From positions 1 to 53,430 of IMG/VR virus record IMGVR_UViG_3300042312_000048: a stretch of 53,430 nucleotides of DNA. The stretch is one strand, 5' to 3'. The translations under genes were made by a program, and so were the position numbers. Below are positions 44,701-53,430 of the stretch, one piece after another. Under the pieces are notes generated by a model that saw nothing but the letters and a program-made list of their open reading frames with translations, was not told where the DNA came from and did not search any database. Position 1 is the first letter of the stretch; every line of letters begins with the position of its first letter. The stretch is from a virus.

Positions 44701-45320
44701 CTGCTGGTAAAGTTGCTGAAGTTAAGAACGCACTATCAGCAATCACATCACAAGGCAGCGGAGTAAAGATGCCTTCTGTTGGTGTGAATACAAATGATAG
44801 AAGTTCATTAGAAGCAGGTGTTAAAGATGCTCTTGAAGATCCGGGACTACCGGCGCCTACATATGGAGAAGTTGATAGAGAAACATTAGACGATAAACGT
44901 AAACAGAAGAAAAAAGAATCTGATGCATTATATCAAACTTATCTTAAAAAAGATGAAGCATCACAAATAGCCTTCAATGATTTTCAAGATGCGCAGAAAG
45001 CATATGATACTGCACAAAAAAATCTAGTACAAGGTAGTCCAGAACTTGCCAATTTACGTCAAGCAAGAGATGAAAAATATTCAATATATGAGAAAGCATC
45101 CTTAGAAACAGATAAGGCTCTTATAGATTATGAAAATGCTTTAACCACCAATAAAACAAATAAAAATACACAACCATCTAATGTTATCGTCACTACCGGT
45201 TCTCCTGATAATAATCTTGTCGTTTACAGGTCAGTAAATGAAAAAGGTGACGAAGAAATAGGCTGGATTGAAAATAAATCACAGACTACAACGACAACTA
45301 CGAGCAAAAGAGGTTCATAA
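41730..45320 (+). CDS. 5: Central tail spike, gp5-like, without visible lysozyme domain
   Basis: 1196 residues. Residues 25-130 look like the OB-fold of gp5/VgrG proteins (IGIVKNNSDSTRSGRIWVYI, CWRPVFFLSPFYG, YGMWFSPPDIGTSVLCVFAN). Residues about 255-430 resemble a gp5/VgrG needle (GRRAGHSIVMDDGD, LIRLRTADGHQITMSDDGQT, then short repeats such as NLHADNNLNIHAGKNLNIFA). Residues 430-1040 are an Ala/Ser/Asn/Thr-rich helical extension with no counterpart in T4, and 1040-1150 is a charged coiled coil. No glycoside-hydrolase motif of the T4 gp5 lysozyme type is visible between the OB and needle parts. Confidence 0.8.
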   Translation: MATDVQKSKGKLKRSSPTSGGSNPELVPKIGIVKNNSDSTRSGRIWVYISDNSGTDPEDSTCWRPVFFLSPFYGKTLNTAPNTGEGNFKGNTHSYGMWFSPPDIGTSVLCVFANGDLNFGYYIGCIPDPQALHMVPAIGSSTYIVPGSGEANKYGGATRLPVTNVNSSNKEITNTGKYLTEAKPVHRYVAATMWQQGILRDPIRGPISSSSQRENASRVGFGISTPGRPIYEGGFNDTNIVDNLTPDKADSLKIIGRRAGHSIVMDDGDVIGRDQLIRLRTADGHQITMSDDGQTIFIIHKNGQSYVELGKEGTVDIYSTNSINLRTQGDLNLHADNNLNIHAGKNLNIFAGEAMHVQSTKEFKLRAGADLSIFTTSIFTAKASGAMSLESTGDISMASSAKAFVNGSRVNLNSGKTGTTPKEVPAIDQVLHTDTLFDSAKGYVAAPAKLKSVTSRAPAHAPWTNAGQGVDIKSNLNAGSNLPSKPNTATSSINTAARNGGVTNPVSNATIAKTPVKQNISNAIDKNATQALSAQVATNAAAGPAADAVKKGATLVQNATGNSTVAIGQFAQTPKQLEQAGILKPGSSSLVDSLVASGSNIANAIPSTLFTGKPGAENLPAFINNIGAQQESLAKNLQIAQTKLQNAGAITGNESSTEIGGVILSAANNGVDNVLGSMQTSKLSDFLPGSGPNIQSFTNKLDQTLKDVSQGNFASKLGESAGGALDGLQSSLSAMFKSSLGNAKPTSQGTAADAFSAIVSSIPSLVPNKPQNLTAEATKSAEKTTAASVGNESQNLAQGLFGAATNIATDKLSSSVAKKLSGNSSDPLVSAVVLPLTNSLASSLIEAAKPKANVNVDTKNSVATLALGVTDPQTAAKNTADSVSGIKQAAQTVASGLISTTAATLASGVNNLPGGQDAVSTVNNLASLTQNIPNTNDLKVAIQNGATDAINNAQNTLGNNPTLQLINATASDVQALASKDGIEQLISAGLPAGKVAEVKNALSAITSQGSGVKMPSVGVNTNDRSSLEAGVKDALEDPGLPAPTYGEVDRETLDDKRKQKKKESDALYQTYLKKDEASQIAFNDFQDAQKAYDTAQKNLVQGSPELANLRQARDEKYSIYEKASLETDKALIDYENALTTNKTNKNTQPSNVIVTTGSPDNNLVVYRSVNEKGDEEIGWIENKSQTTTTTTSKRGS

Positions 45321-45323
45321 ATA
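45316..45323 (+). promoter_or_regulatory. Possible late promoter (CATAAATA) next to gp25 start
   Basis: CATAAATA overlaps the end of the gp5-like gene and ends 5 nt before the gp25 ATG, similar to the spacing at 23689-23696. One mismatch to the consensus; it may be chance. Confidence 0.3.
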
Positions 45324-45328
45324 GTTTT

Positions 45329-45778
45329 ATGCCAGAATACATAGGTTTTACAACTTTAAACGCAAATAAACCCCAAACTGTAAATGCTCCTATAGGATAC
45401 CAAGGGGGTGTTGGCACTGTTAACGAAACTATTATACCCGGGAAAAAGTTTAGATTAACTGATGCACCCCTTGTTATACAGGATTTTGTTAATGCCTTGA
45501 ACATTAGAAGGGGAACGAAAGTAGGACAACCGCAGTATGGGACAGATTTATGGAATTTTATTTTTCAACCCAACGTTCCTGAAGTACAACAAGCCCTACA
45601 AGAAGAAATCATAAGAATAGCGGGGGCTGACCCTCGCATACAACTCAATTTTGTAAACGTATATCCTAAAGATAATGGAATATTACTTGAAGTTGAAATG
45701 GCTATCGTTCCTTTTAACCAAGCACGATTATTAAGTATCTTCTTTGATTCTAGCACGAATACAGCGTCATTGGCTTAA
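45329..45778 (+). CDS. 25: Baseplate wedge protein, gp25-like
   Basis: 149 residues against 132 in T4 gp25. The conserved core is clear: VIQDFVNALNIRRGTKVGQP, QYGTDLWNFIFQP, and the EEIIRIAGADPRIQLNFVNV segment, which includes the EPR-like region (here DPR). It forms the sheath-initiating part of the inner baseplate wedge with gp6 and gp53 and is one of the most conserved contractile-tail proteins. GAGG lies upstream of the ATG. Confidence 0.93.
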   Translation: MPEYIGFTTLNANKPQTVNAPIGYQGGVGTVNETIIPGKKFRLTDAPLVIQDFVNALNIRRGTKVGQPQYGTDLWNFIFQPNVPEVQQALQEEIIRIAGADPRIQLNFVNVYPKDNGILLEVEMAIVPFNQARLLSIFFDSSTNTASLA

Positions 45779-45798
45779 AAAAGCAGTTTTTATTATTA

Positions 45799-45806
45799 GA
45801 TAAATA
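45799..45806 (+). promoter_or_regulatory. Putative late promoter (GATAAATA) before gp6
   Basis: GATAAATA in the 45-nt gap between gp25 and gp6, 17 nt upstream of the ATG at 45824. Confidence 0.55.
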
Positions 45807-45823
45807 ATAAAACGAGATTTATT

Positions 45824-48800
45824 ATGGCTACAAGTTCTAGACAAAGTGCTTTGTTTGGTATAAATGACTGGAAGGCGATATATCAGACCTTTCGTGAGGC
45901 TGATTTCCAGAGTTATGATTATGAAACGTTACGCAAGAGTTTCATAGATTATTTGCGCGTATACTACCCTGAAACATATAACGACTACATTGAATCAAGC
46001 GAATTTATCGCATTATTAGACGTTATGGCGTTCATGGGTCAAGGTCTAGCATTTAGAAATGACTTGAATGCCCGTGAAAACTTTATTGATACTGCTGAAC
46101 GCCGTGATAGCGTTGTTAAGTTAGCAAACTTAGTAAGTTATACTCCGAAAAGAAATTTAGAAGCGCAGGGATTACTCAAAGTTACTAGCATTCAAACTAC
46201 TCAAAATCTAGTAGATTTTAATGGAGTTAATCTAAGCAATCTCACAGTATTATGGAATGACCCCGCAAATCCAAATTGGTTTGAGCAATTTAATACGATA
46301 ATTAATGCTGCTTTAGTAGATAGCCAACGCATAGGTAGACCAGGAAATATAGCAGAAATTTTAGGCGTCACAACAGCAGAATATGCATTGCAGATCCCTG
46401 CAGAAAGTTTACCAATAGTACCATTTACTTCAACAGTTGATGGTATAACTATGGGATTTGAATTAGTAAGTGTAACAAGCGTAGACGAAGATTATCTGTA
46501 TGAAATTCCACCTGCACCTACAGGTCGTTTTAATATGGTTTATCAAAACGATAGATTAGGTTTTGCAAGCCCAAACACTGGTTATTTTTTCTATTTTAAA
46601 CAAGGCTCATTGACTAATTTTGATTTTGTATTAGAACAGCAAATCGCAAACCAAGCAGTTAATATTGATATTCAAGGTATTAATAATGAAGATACTTGGT
46701 TGTATCAATTAAATTTAAATAATAATACAAGAACATTATGGAGAAAGGTAGATAACGTTTATGCTAATGCTTATCTACAGACCGAAACAAGCAAAAAAAG
46801 TATTTTCAGTGTAAGTTCAAGATTTAACGATCAAGTTACTTATAATTTCGGTGATGGTGTATTCTCAAATATCCCAGTGGGAACTTTTAGAGCATATGTA
46901 CGTTCAAGCAACGGATTAACATATACTATTGACCCAAGCGAAATGCAAGGTATTAATGTTGCTTTCAACTACATCACACGCCAGGGTAAGGTAGAAACCT
47001 TAGCGATAGGTTTACAATTAACACAACCTGTCAGTAATGCACAGGCAAGAGAATCATTACCTTCTATCAAGCAACGCGCACCAACACGCTATTATACTCA
47101 GAACCGTATGGTCAATGGAGAAGATTATAACAATTTTCCTTATACATTATACAGTTCAATCATCAAATCAAAAGCGATCAATCGTACTAGTGTTGGAGTA
47201 AGTAAAAATTTAGATTTGTTAGACCCAACTGGCAAATATTCTAGCACAAATACATTTGCTGACGACGGCTCAATCTGGGAAAACAATGAAGATACTGTAT
47301 TGACACTTGCGATTAATAACACGCCTAGCGACATTATCGCATTTATCACTGATACATTGGCAAGCGTACTTGCACTCAACAGATCAAATCAATATTATAT
47401 TAATCAATCAAGCGACAGCATAACAGCCTGGTATAAGCGATTTGATTTACCAACAAACGCAGCAGATCCAGAGACAGGGTCTCAAGTTATGTATTGGGCT
47501 AGCAGCACAGTTGATGCGAATAGCCAAACAGGATATTTTTATAACTTAGATCAAGGTTCTGAAGTACCTGCATTCGTTGGAATATTCTCAACTACAAATG
47601 CGAAGTATGTAACTAAAGGAGCATTGATTAAATTTAGGGCTCCTGATAATTATTATTTTGATAATAATAATAGATTAGTAGAAGGAATATCTGGACCTAA
47701 TAAACCAAACACATTATGGACAACTGTACTTAATGTGATAGGCGATGGAACAAATACAGGTCAAGGACAGTTTTCTAACGGAACAGGTCCTGTAACATTA
47801 AATGGTTATGTACCTGCTGAATGTATACTTGAACAAATAATACCTGCATTTGATAACTCACTACCTGTAGAAGTGGTACAAGATGCTATTATTAAAATGG
47901 AATTACAACAAAGTTTTTCACTTGTGTTTAACAATTCTTTATTAATAAATCAAAATAGATGGATAGTAAGACCTGTAAATGATTCTAATTGTTTCGTTAA
48001 GTTCGTATCAGATCCTGCTATTAACAGATACACTATCACAGTCAAATCACTAAAATATTATTTTGGTAGTGTGAGTGAAACTAGATTTACTTTTGCTACT
48101 AATGAAATTGTATATGATCCATTTAGCGGAAAGATTTTACAAGATTTTGTTAATGTCTTAGGAATAAACACACAACCAGAATCTTTAGATGCATTAGGCA
48201 GAGATTATAAAGTTAATATAGTTGGACAAACAGTTGAAACAGATGGCTATGTAAATGATTTTCAAGTTGAAATAAGTGCCACTGATATTAATAACAAACA
48301 ACTTATATTAAATCCTGATTTCTTCACTACAATAACAGGCGTGACTTCTGATGGCAATAATGCAGGATTTTATGTGTTTTTTGAAACGGTTCAAGACCCT
48401 ATCAATTTGACAAGACTTCAATTAGTACCTGTAAACACAATTAATTTCCAGTATAGCACAAAGAATGAGATAGAAGATGTAAAATACGAATATCCAGTAG
48501 GTCAACTCTTTTTCGCCAATCAAGAGCCACTAGAGTCTAATCCTGCAATAAAAGGAGTATTTTATAAAACAGTTCAAGATACTTCAGTGACAACTATAAG
48601 TTATCAATTAGTGATACAAGATCAATTTTCATTTAAGTATGGAAGACAAGGATTAAGTTATCAATATCGTCATAATAGTAATAATACAACACGTATTGAT
48701 CCTGCTACTACAAATATAATTGATTTATATGTAGTTACACAATCATATTATACAGCCTATCAAAATTACATTCAAGATTCTACAAATACAGTACCTAAAC

Positions 48801-49267
48801 CATCAACACCTACAATCGCTGAATTGAGTGCAAGTTATGGCAAAGTTCAAGATTACAAAATGTTGAGTGATTCTGTAGTATTAAATAGTGTAGTGTTCAA
48901 GCCTTTGTTTGGTCCTAAAGCAGATCCTGCATTAAGAGGCACAATCAAAGTCATTAAAACAAATACAACTACAGCAAGTGATAGTGAAATACGTAGCGCA
49001 GTGTTAACAGCAATGAATACATATTTTGATATAAACAATTGGAATTTCGGTGACACTTTCTTCTTTTCAGAATTAAGTGCATACTTACATAATCAATTAG
49101 GTGATTTGATTAGTTCTGCTGTATTGGTACCAAATAATCCAAATGAACCGTTTGGTACTTTGTACGAGATAAAGAGCGCGCCTTACGAAATTTTTGTAAA
49201 TGGTGCGATTGCTGAAAATATTCTAGTGATCGCTGCATTAACACCAAATGAATTACAAATAGCATAA
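45824..49267 (+). CDS. 6: Baseplate wedge protein, gp6-like
   Basis: 1147 residues, well beyond T4 gp6 (660). The N-terminal 110 residues are diagnostic of gp6/gpJ-type wedge proteins: TLRKSFIDYLRVYYPETYND, FIALLDVMAFMGQGLAFRND, and DTAERRDSVVKLANLVSYTP. Further recognisable parts are FGDGVFSNIPVGTFRAYVR near 340 and a C-terminal domain (EIRSAVLTAMNTYFDINNWN, GDTFFFSELSAYLH) near 1050-1090. It dimerises to connect wedges into the baseplate ring. Extra beta-rich domains at about 550-960 account for the added length. Confidence 0.93.
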   Translation: MATSSRQSALFGINDWKAIYQTFREADFQSYDYETLRKSFIDYLRVYYPETYNDYIESSEFIALLDVMAFMGQGLAFRNDLNARENFIDTAERRDSVVKLANLVSYTPKRNLEAQGLLKVTSIQTTQNLVDFNGVNLSNLTVLWNDPANPNWFEQFNTIINAALVDSQRIGRPGNIAEILGVTTAEYALQIPAESLPIVPFTSTVDGITMGFELVSVTSVDEDYLYEIPPAPTGRFNMVYQNDRLGFASPNTGYFFYFKQGSLTNFDFVLEQQIANQAVNIDIQGINNEDTWLYQLNLNNNTRTLWRKVDNVYANAYLQTETSKKSIFSVSSRFNDQVTYNFGDGVFSNIPVGTFRAYVRSSNGLTYTIDPSEMQGINVAFNYITRQGKVETLAIGLQLTQPVSNAQARESLPSIKQRAPTRYYTQNRMVNGEDYNNFPYTLYSSIIKSKAINRTSVGVSKNLDLLDPTGKYSSTNTFADDGSIWENNEDTVLTLAINNTPSDIIAFITDTLASVLALNRSNQYYINQSSDSITAWYKRFDLPTNAADPETGSQVMYWASSTVDANSQTGYFYNLDQGSEVPAFVGIFSTTNAKYVTKGALIKFRAPDNYYFDNNNRLVEGISGPNKPNTLWTTVLNVIGDGTNTGQGQFSNGTGPVTLNGYVPAECILEQIIPAFDNSLPVEVVQDAIIKMELQQSFSLVFNNSLLINQNRWIVRPVNDSNCFVKFVSDPAINRYTITVKSLKYYFGSVSETRFTFATNEIVYDPFSGKILQDFVNVLGINTQPESLDALGRDYKVNIVGQTVETDGYVNDFQVEISATDINNKQLILNPDFFTTITGVTSDGNNAGFYVFFETVQDPINLTRLQLVPVNTINFQYSTKNEIEDVKYEYPVGQLFFANQEPLESNPAIKGVFYKTVQDTSVTTISYQLVIQDQFSFKYGRQGLSYQYRHNSNNTTRIDPATTNIIDLYVVTQSYYTAYQNYIQDSTNTVPKPSTPTIAELSASYGKVQDYKMLSDSVVLNSVVFKPLFGPKADPALRGTIKVIKTNTTTASDSEIRSAVLTAMNTYFDINNWNFGDTFFFSELSAYLHNQLGDLISSAVLVPNNPNEPFGTLYEIKSAPYEIFVNGAIAENILVIAALTPNELQIA

Positions 49268-49274
49268 TAATAAA

Positions 49275-52200
49275 ATGACACGCATTAGAACTTTAGATTT
49301 TCTACCAGAAATTTTTCAAACGCCAACAAATGAGCAATTTTTGTCGGCTACCCTTGATCAATTGGTAAATCCACCTGTAACACGTAAGATACAAGGTTTC
49401 GTTGGTAGCACTATAGGTTATGGTGTAAATGCTAATGATTTTTATGTAACTGAACCTACTAAAGTTAGAAAAGATTATCAATTAGAGCCGGGTGTAGTAT
49501 TCTTAAAGAATAATCAGGGCAAAGCAAATGATTTTTTAAGTTATCCAGGAATACTAGATGCATTAAAACTTCAGTATGGATTAACAAATAATAATAATGA
49601 TTTATTTGAAAGTCAATTTTATAGTTGGGATAGTTTTACAGACCTAGATAAAATTATAAACTTCAATCAATACTATTGGTTACCACAAGGACCTCCTGCT
49701 GTAGTAGTTACAAACGAAGTTGTGTACCTTGAAAATCAATATGATGTGGTTAGCGCAGAAAATTCATATCAAATTAAGCCATTGGGAGCAACTGCATATT
49801 CTGATAATCCTACGCTTACTTTGATACGCGGTGGCACTTATACTTTTAATGTAAATCAAGACTCTCAATTTTGGATTCAAGGCGCTCCCGGAATAAACGG
49901 CACTAGTTTAACACAACCTAACTTTAGTGTAAGACTAACAGAATTAGGTGGAGTGATCAATAACGGCGCAGAATCAGGAACAATAACCTTTAATGTTCCT
50001 GCAAAAGATGCAATGGACCAATACAATTATGAAGCAGGAGTAGGTGTACCTGCATTCGTAGTATCAACAAAAAGTATAGAACAAATTCAAAATTTACCAT
50101 TGAGCCAAGTAGGAAATATTGACGGCGTTACTGCATTAAACGGCATCAATATTCTATTTTATAATGCTGATACTGAAACTATCACGGGAACTTTCCCATC
50201 AGATAATTTCTATAAAATCACATATGATTATAGTTCAAGTCCTGTAGACCCAATCGTTACTCTAGCACCTGATGCTGTAATCTACAACGAAGAAAAAATA
50301 ACTCCTTCATATGGTTCTACTTATATAGGCATTGGTTTTGTCAAAACAACTTCAATTGCACCTATTCCGTTTATTTCAGCACCATTGGATACACTGTATT
50401 ATCAAGATAGTGTGAATCCGAACAAAGTAGGTATTATAAAATTAATTGAAAATAATGATTTAAACACTCTTGACGTAGAGACTCAGATATTAGGTAAAAA
50501 ATCATTTACTTCATCAAATGGAATTAAGTTTACAAATGGATTAAAAGTATCTTTTAGCGGAGATATTATTCCTACAAGTTATCAACAAGGCGAATATTAT
50601 GTAGAAGGAGTAGGTACAGCAATTGAATTAATTCCTACAACGGCATTATTAATTCCAGAATCTTTTACTACAGATACATCAATTGCGTATGACATGACCA
50701 ATTATGATATTGAAAACTATGACGAGGCTTTAAACTTACCTTTAACTCCCGACTATATTACTATTGCTAGAAATAGTATCAATAAGAATGCTTGGTCACG
50801 CAGTAATAGATGGTTCCATAGTCAAGTAATTAGCGACACAGCAGTTTATAATGGTAATCCAAATATATTAAACCTTGCTAGCAGTTTTAACAAAGCAAAA
50901 AGACCTATACTTGAATTTTATCCTAACTTAAGATTGTTTAACTCTGGCACAGTAGGCAAAGAATCAGTTGACTTTATTGACACTAGAACCACAGACGCAC
51001 TTTCAACTGTAGCAGGGCAAGCAGGTTACTATCCTGATGTCAGCACATACACGGCTTATACAGGATCTATTGCAACAAATCCTACTGTAAATTGCGGAGA
51101 TTTTATAGTAGGTGAACAATATAAAATTGCAAATCTAGGTACCACAGACGTAACGATTTGGGAGCAATTAGGTGCGACACTGGGTGTAGACGGACAATTT
51201 GTTGTCGGTCAAGAGTACATAATCTGGAATCTAGGTAGCACATCACAAGCAGCATGGAACAAAATTGCTGGAACGACCGGTGTCACATACGAATTCAATT
51301 CAACATTTAAATGTGCATATCCAGGTGAGATAATTGGATCTGGTGGAGGTCAGGCATTTAACGTTTTGTTTACTGCATTGATTTCGGGATTACTAAATTC
51401 TTCTGATTTAGTCTCAGGATTACAATATACAATTGTATCTGTAGGCAGCACACTATGGAATAACATTGGTTATGTAGGCACTCCTACAGTAGGTGGAACT
51501 TTTACTGCTACCGCTCCAGCCGTAGGTACGGGTACAGCGATACAGGGTAACGGCACTGCGCTAGCACAAACTAATACTACGATTACTATCCCCACTTCTG
51601 ATATCACAGGTACACTAAGTGCAGGCATGTACATCAATGATCTAATATTAGGAGAACAAAGTAAACTGCCTGTTGGTACACGTATTTTTGATATTATTAG
51701 TGGTACTACAACTACTACAATGACTGTAAATTGGCCAACTCCTACTATAGTATTGCCTACCTCAGGAGACGCAAGTTTTGTAGCAAGTATTAAAAATAAT
51801 GCTGACTTAGCATTGTTTTCAGGTGCAAGAGTTGTATTCTCTGCCGATACTAATCCAGAAGTTTCAAATAAAATTTTTGTAGCCAATTTTTCAACTACGA
51901 TATCTGGTTCATATCCAGTATTAACTTTTACTGAGGCATTAGATGGAGAAATTTTAACTAATGATCAGTTTGCTGTTTTACGTGGACAAAACAATGAAGG
52001 TGTAAGTTGGTATTATGATGAAGATGAGTTAGGTGTATTATTCCATGTGGCTCAACAGAAAATCAAAGTAAATCAACCTCCAAAATTTGATGTGTTTGAT
52101 AAAAACGGTATAAGTTTTGGTGACACTAGCATCTATAAGTCAACCACATTCCAGGGTTGCGAATTGTTTAACTATAAAGTAAATTTAGGTGGGGTTAACG

Positions 52201-53430
52201 ATACTATTTTAGGTTTCCCTATCACGTTTAGTAGTATTAGAAATACAGGAGATATTTCTTTTGAAGTTTCATTAAACGTTGACGAATTCAATTATGTTAC
52301 AGGTTTAGAACAAAATATTACTGAAACAGAAAAAGTTAATACAGGGTATGTTTATAATACGACCGGAAGATTAACTTATGAAAGATTACTAGGATGGCAA
52401 ACTGCGGTTGCCCCAAGCACTCAATATCAAGTATTTGAATTTCCTTACACACCTCCTAATGTTGTTTTAACTTCTTTAGATGCAACAACTTTAGATGTTA
52501 CAGTTACTTGCGATGTTCCACAATTAAATGTTGAAGATACTATATGGCCATCTATTCAAGTCTTTAATAATAATAATCTTATCACTGATTATACTGTACA
52601 AAATACAGAAACAAGCACAAGTGTAACTGTAAATATCCCTGCACTTGAAAAAACAGTAATCCAAGTTTTAATTTTAAGCGATAAAGTAAGTACGCAAGCA
52701 TTTTATACTATCCCTATAAACTTAAGCAACAATCCATTTAATACTGATATTACTTCAGTTGACGTTGGTGATATACGTGGTCAATATCAAAGCATATTCT
52801 ACAATAATCCTGACACTACCGGCGATGTATTTGGAGCAAACAATACACGCGATTTAGGTAATCTTGTACCATGGGGTAATCGCATTATACAAAATAGTGC
52901 AAGTTTAGTAATACCAGGTGCTTTCCTAAGACAAAAAGAGCATAACTTATTTGAAGCACTGTTGTTCAATAGCAGAGAATATGTAAAGTTTAAATCATTA
53001 TTAGTGGATACTGCTAATAAAATAGATTGGCAACAACGTTATGATGCAGGTGCATTATTAGATTATACACTTGATATTATATCAAGTGTCAAAAATCAAG
53101 AGATGCCTTTCTTTTGGTCAGACATGATACCAAACAAGGCTCCTTATATTTCAAACGTCTATAACTTTTTTAATAATATCGGAACTACGACATTTGGTTT
53201 AAGCAAAGTTTATAATTATGAAACAGCAAACTATAATGGTATTTTAGTTTATCTAAAGCGTAAAGTACAGGGAACTACAGTTACAGAGTTATTATATAAA
53301 AATATTGATTATACTGTAAGCAAAGATAGCCCATCACTTACTATCACAAAAGATTTAATTACTGGTGATCAAGTTATCATCAATGAATATAATCAAACTT
53401 ATGGCTCTTATGTTCCTAATACACCAAGTA
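49275..53430 (+). CDS. Very large baseplate wedge-associated protein at the gp7 position, incomplete
   Basis: The frame is open from ATG 49275, 5 nt after the gp6 stop, to the right edge: at least 1385 residues. The N-terminus (MTRIRTLDFLPEIFQTPTNE, QFLSATLDQLVNPPVTRKIQ) and DFLSYPGILDALKLQYGLTN, FNQYYWLPQGP look like a conserved structural protein of large T4-like phages. Residues about 607-755 hold three related repeats of a GEQYxIxxLGTT...GTGTA type. It occupies the place of T4 gene 7, whose product (1032) is a wedge protein, but I see no clear sequence match to T4 gp7. Confidence 0.65.
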   Translation, partial: MTRIRTLDFLPEIFQTPTNEQFLSATLDQLVNPPVTRKIQGFVGSTIGYGVNANDFYVTEPTKVRKDYQLEPGVVFLKNNQGKANDFLSYPGILDALKLQYGLTNNNNDLFESQFYSWDSFTDLDKIINFNQYYWLPQGPPAVVVTNEVVYLENQYDVVSAENSYQIKPLGATAYSDNPTLTLIRGGTYTFNVNQDSQFWIQGAPGINGTSLTQPNFSVRLTELGGVINNGAESGTITFNVPAKDAMDQYNYEAGVGVPAFVVSTKSIEQIQNLPLSQVGNIDGVTALNGINILFYNADTETITGTFPSDNFYKITYDYSSSPVDPIVTLAPDAVIYNEEKITPSYGSTYIGIGFVKTTSIAPIPFISAPLDTLYYQDSVNPNKVGIIKLIENNDLNTLDVETQILGKKSFTSSNGIKFTNGLKVSFSGDIIPTSYQQGEYYVEGVGTAIELIPTTALLIPESFTTDTSIAYDMTNYDIENYDEALNLPLTPDYITIARNSINKNAWSRSNRWFHSQVISDTAVYNGNPNILNLASSFNKAKRPILEFYPNLRLFNSGTVGKESVDFIDTRTTDALSTVAGQAGYYPDVSTYTAYTGSIATNPTVNCGDFIVGEQYKIANLGTTDVTIWEQLGATLGVDGQFVVGQEYIIWNLGSTSQAAWNKIAGTTGVTYEFNSTFKCAYPGEIIGSGGGQAFNVLFTALISGLLNSSDLVSGLQYTIVSVGSTLWNNIGYVGTPTVGGTFTATAPAVGTGTAIQGNGTALAQTNTTITIPTSDITGTLSAGMYINDLILGEQSKLPVGTRIFDIISGTTTTTMTVNWPTPTIVLPTSGDASFVASIKNNADLALFSGARVVFSADTNPEVSNKIFVANFSTTISGSYPVLTFTEALDGEILTNDQFAVLRGQNNEGVSWYYDEDELGVLFHVAQQKIKVNQPPKFDVFDKNGISFGDTSIYKSTTFQGCELFNYKVNLGGVNDTILGFPITFSSIRNTGDISFEVSLNVDEFNYVTGLEQNITETEKVNTGYVYNTTGRLTYERLLGWQTAVAPSTQYQVFEFPYTPPNVVLTSLDATTLDVTVTCDVPQLNVEDTIWPSIQVFNNNNLITDYTVQNTETSTSVTVNIPALEKTVIQVLILSDKVSTQAFYTIPINLSNNPFNTDITSVDVGDIRGQYQSIFYNNPDTTGDVFGANNTRDLGNLVPWGNRIIQNSASLVIPGAFLRQKEHNLFEALLFNSREYVKFKSLLVDTANKIDWQQRYDAGALLDYTLDIISSVKNQEMPFFWSDMIPNKAPYISNVYNFFNNIGTTTFGLSKVYNYETANYNGILVYLKRKVQGTTVTELLYKNIDYTVSKDSPSLTITKDLITGDQVIINEYNQTYGSYVPNTPS
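51095..51540 (+). repeat. Three diverged domain repeats inside the gp7-position protein
   Basis: Three successive protein repeats begin IVGEQYKIANLGTTDVTIWE, VVGQEYIIWNLGSTSQAAWN and VSGLQYTIVSVGSTLWNN; the last closes with GGTFTATAPAVGTGTA. This small repeat is frequent in marine phage structural proteins. DNA similarity between copies is low, so they are old duplications. Confidence 0.7.

Noticed and set aside
49275-53430. Frameshift or gene break in the long right-end frame
   Set aside because: The frame reads continuously with consistent codon use to the window edge; its absence of a stop reflects truncation by the window, not a break.

Overview
This window looks like part of the genome of a tailed phage with a contractile, T4-type virion. 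It is AT-rich and resembles the large T4-superfamily myoviruses of marine or freshwater bacterioplankton. The evidence is a set of recognisable T4-type proteins: major capsid (gp23), scaffold (gp22), prohead protease (gp21), an acidic gp67-like core protein, portal (gp20), gp26-like and gp51-like tail proteins, recombination nuclease subunits (gp46/gp47), a late sigma factor (gp55), and baseplate proteins resembling gp53, gp5, gp25 and gp6. T4-type late promoters (TATAAATA, or more often GATAAATA) lie in front of many structural genes, which fits the presence of gp55. No bacterial housekeeping genes, tRNAs, rRNAs or integrase were seen. The host cannot be determined from the sequence.

Layout. 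(1) 1-19118, minus strand: six consecutive long, repetitive tail-fibre genes, the first cut by the window edge. They use three kinds of N-terminus and several kinds of C-terminal tip. (2) 19213-19581, plus strand: a small zinc-binding HNH-like protein that has lost its HNH histidines. A strong hairpin terminator separates it from the capsid operon. (3) 19632-28986, minus strand: capsid, scaffold, protease, acidic core protein, a 75-residue protein, portal and a long tape-measure-like protein with an M15-type peptidase domain near its C-terminus. (4) 29065-30110, plus strand: a gp26-like gene overlapping a small gp51-like gene, with a textbook -1 frameshift heptamer and hairpin at the junction. 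(5) 30111-30527: a convergent intergenic region rich in hairpins, with what looks like the 3' end of a lost gene. (6) 30528-36527, minus strand: gp55, gp47, gp46, a short-chain dehydrogenase, a radical SAM/SPASM-like enzyme and a PD-(D/E)XK nuclease, several joined by 4-nt ATGA overlaps. (7) 36670-53430, plus strand: a tail-tube or baseplate protein, gp53-like, a large hub-like protein, a gp5-like spike, gp25, gp6 and a very large gp7-position wedge protein cut by the right edge.

How it fits together. Blocks 1, 3, 4 and 7 encode the head, tail, baseplate and fibres and appear to be under late promoters recognised by the gp55-like factor. Block 6 combines recombination-dependent replication and late-transcription genes with two enzymes (SDR and radical SAM) that have no place in the T4 core and are the strongest candidates for new biology. 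The other leading observations are the probable programmed frameshift between the gp26-like and gp51-like genes, the six-gene modular fibre array, and the apparent placement of the cell-wall hydrolase in the tape measure, with no lysozyme domain visible in the gp5-like spike.
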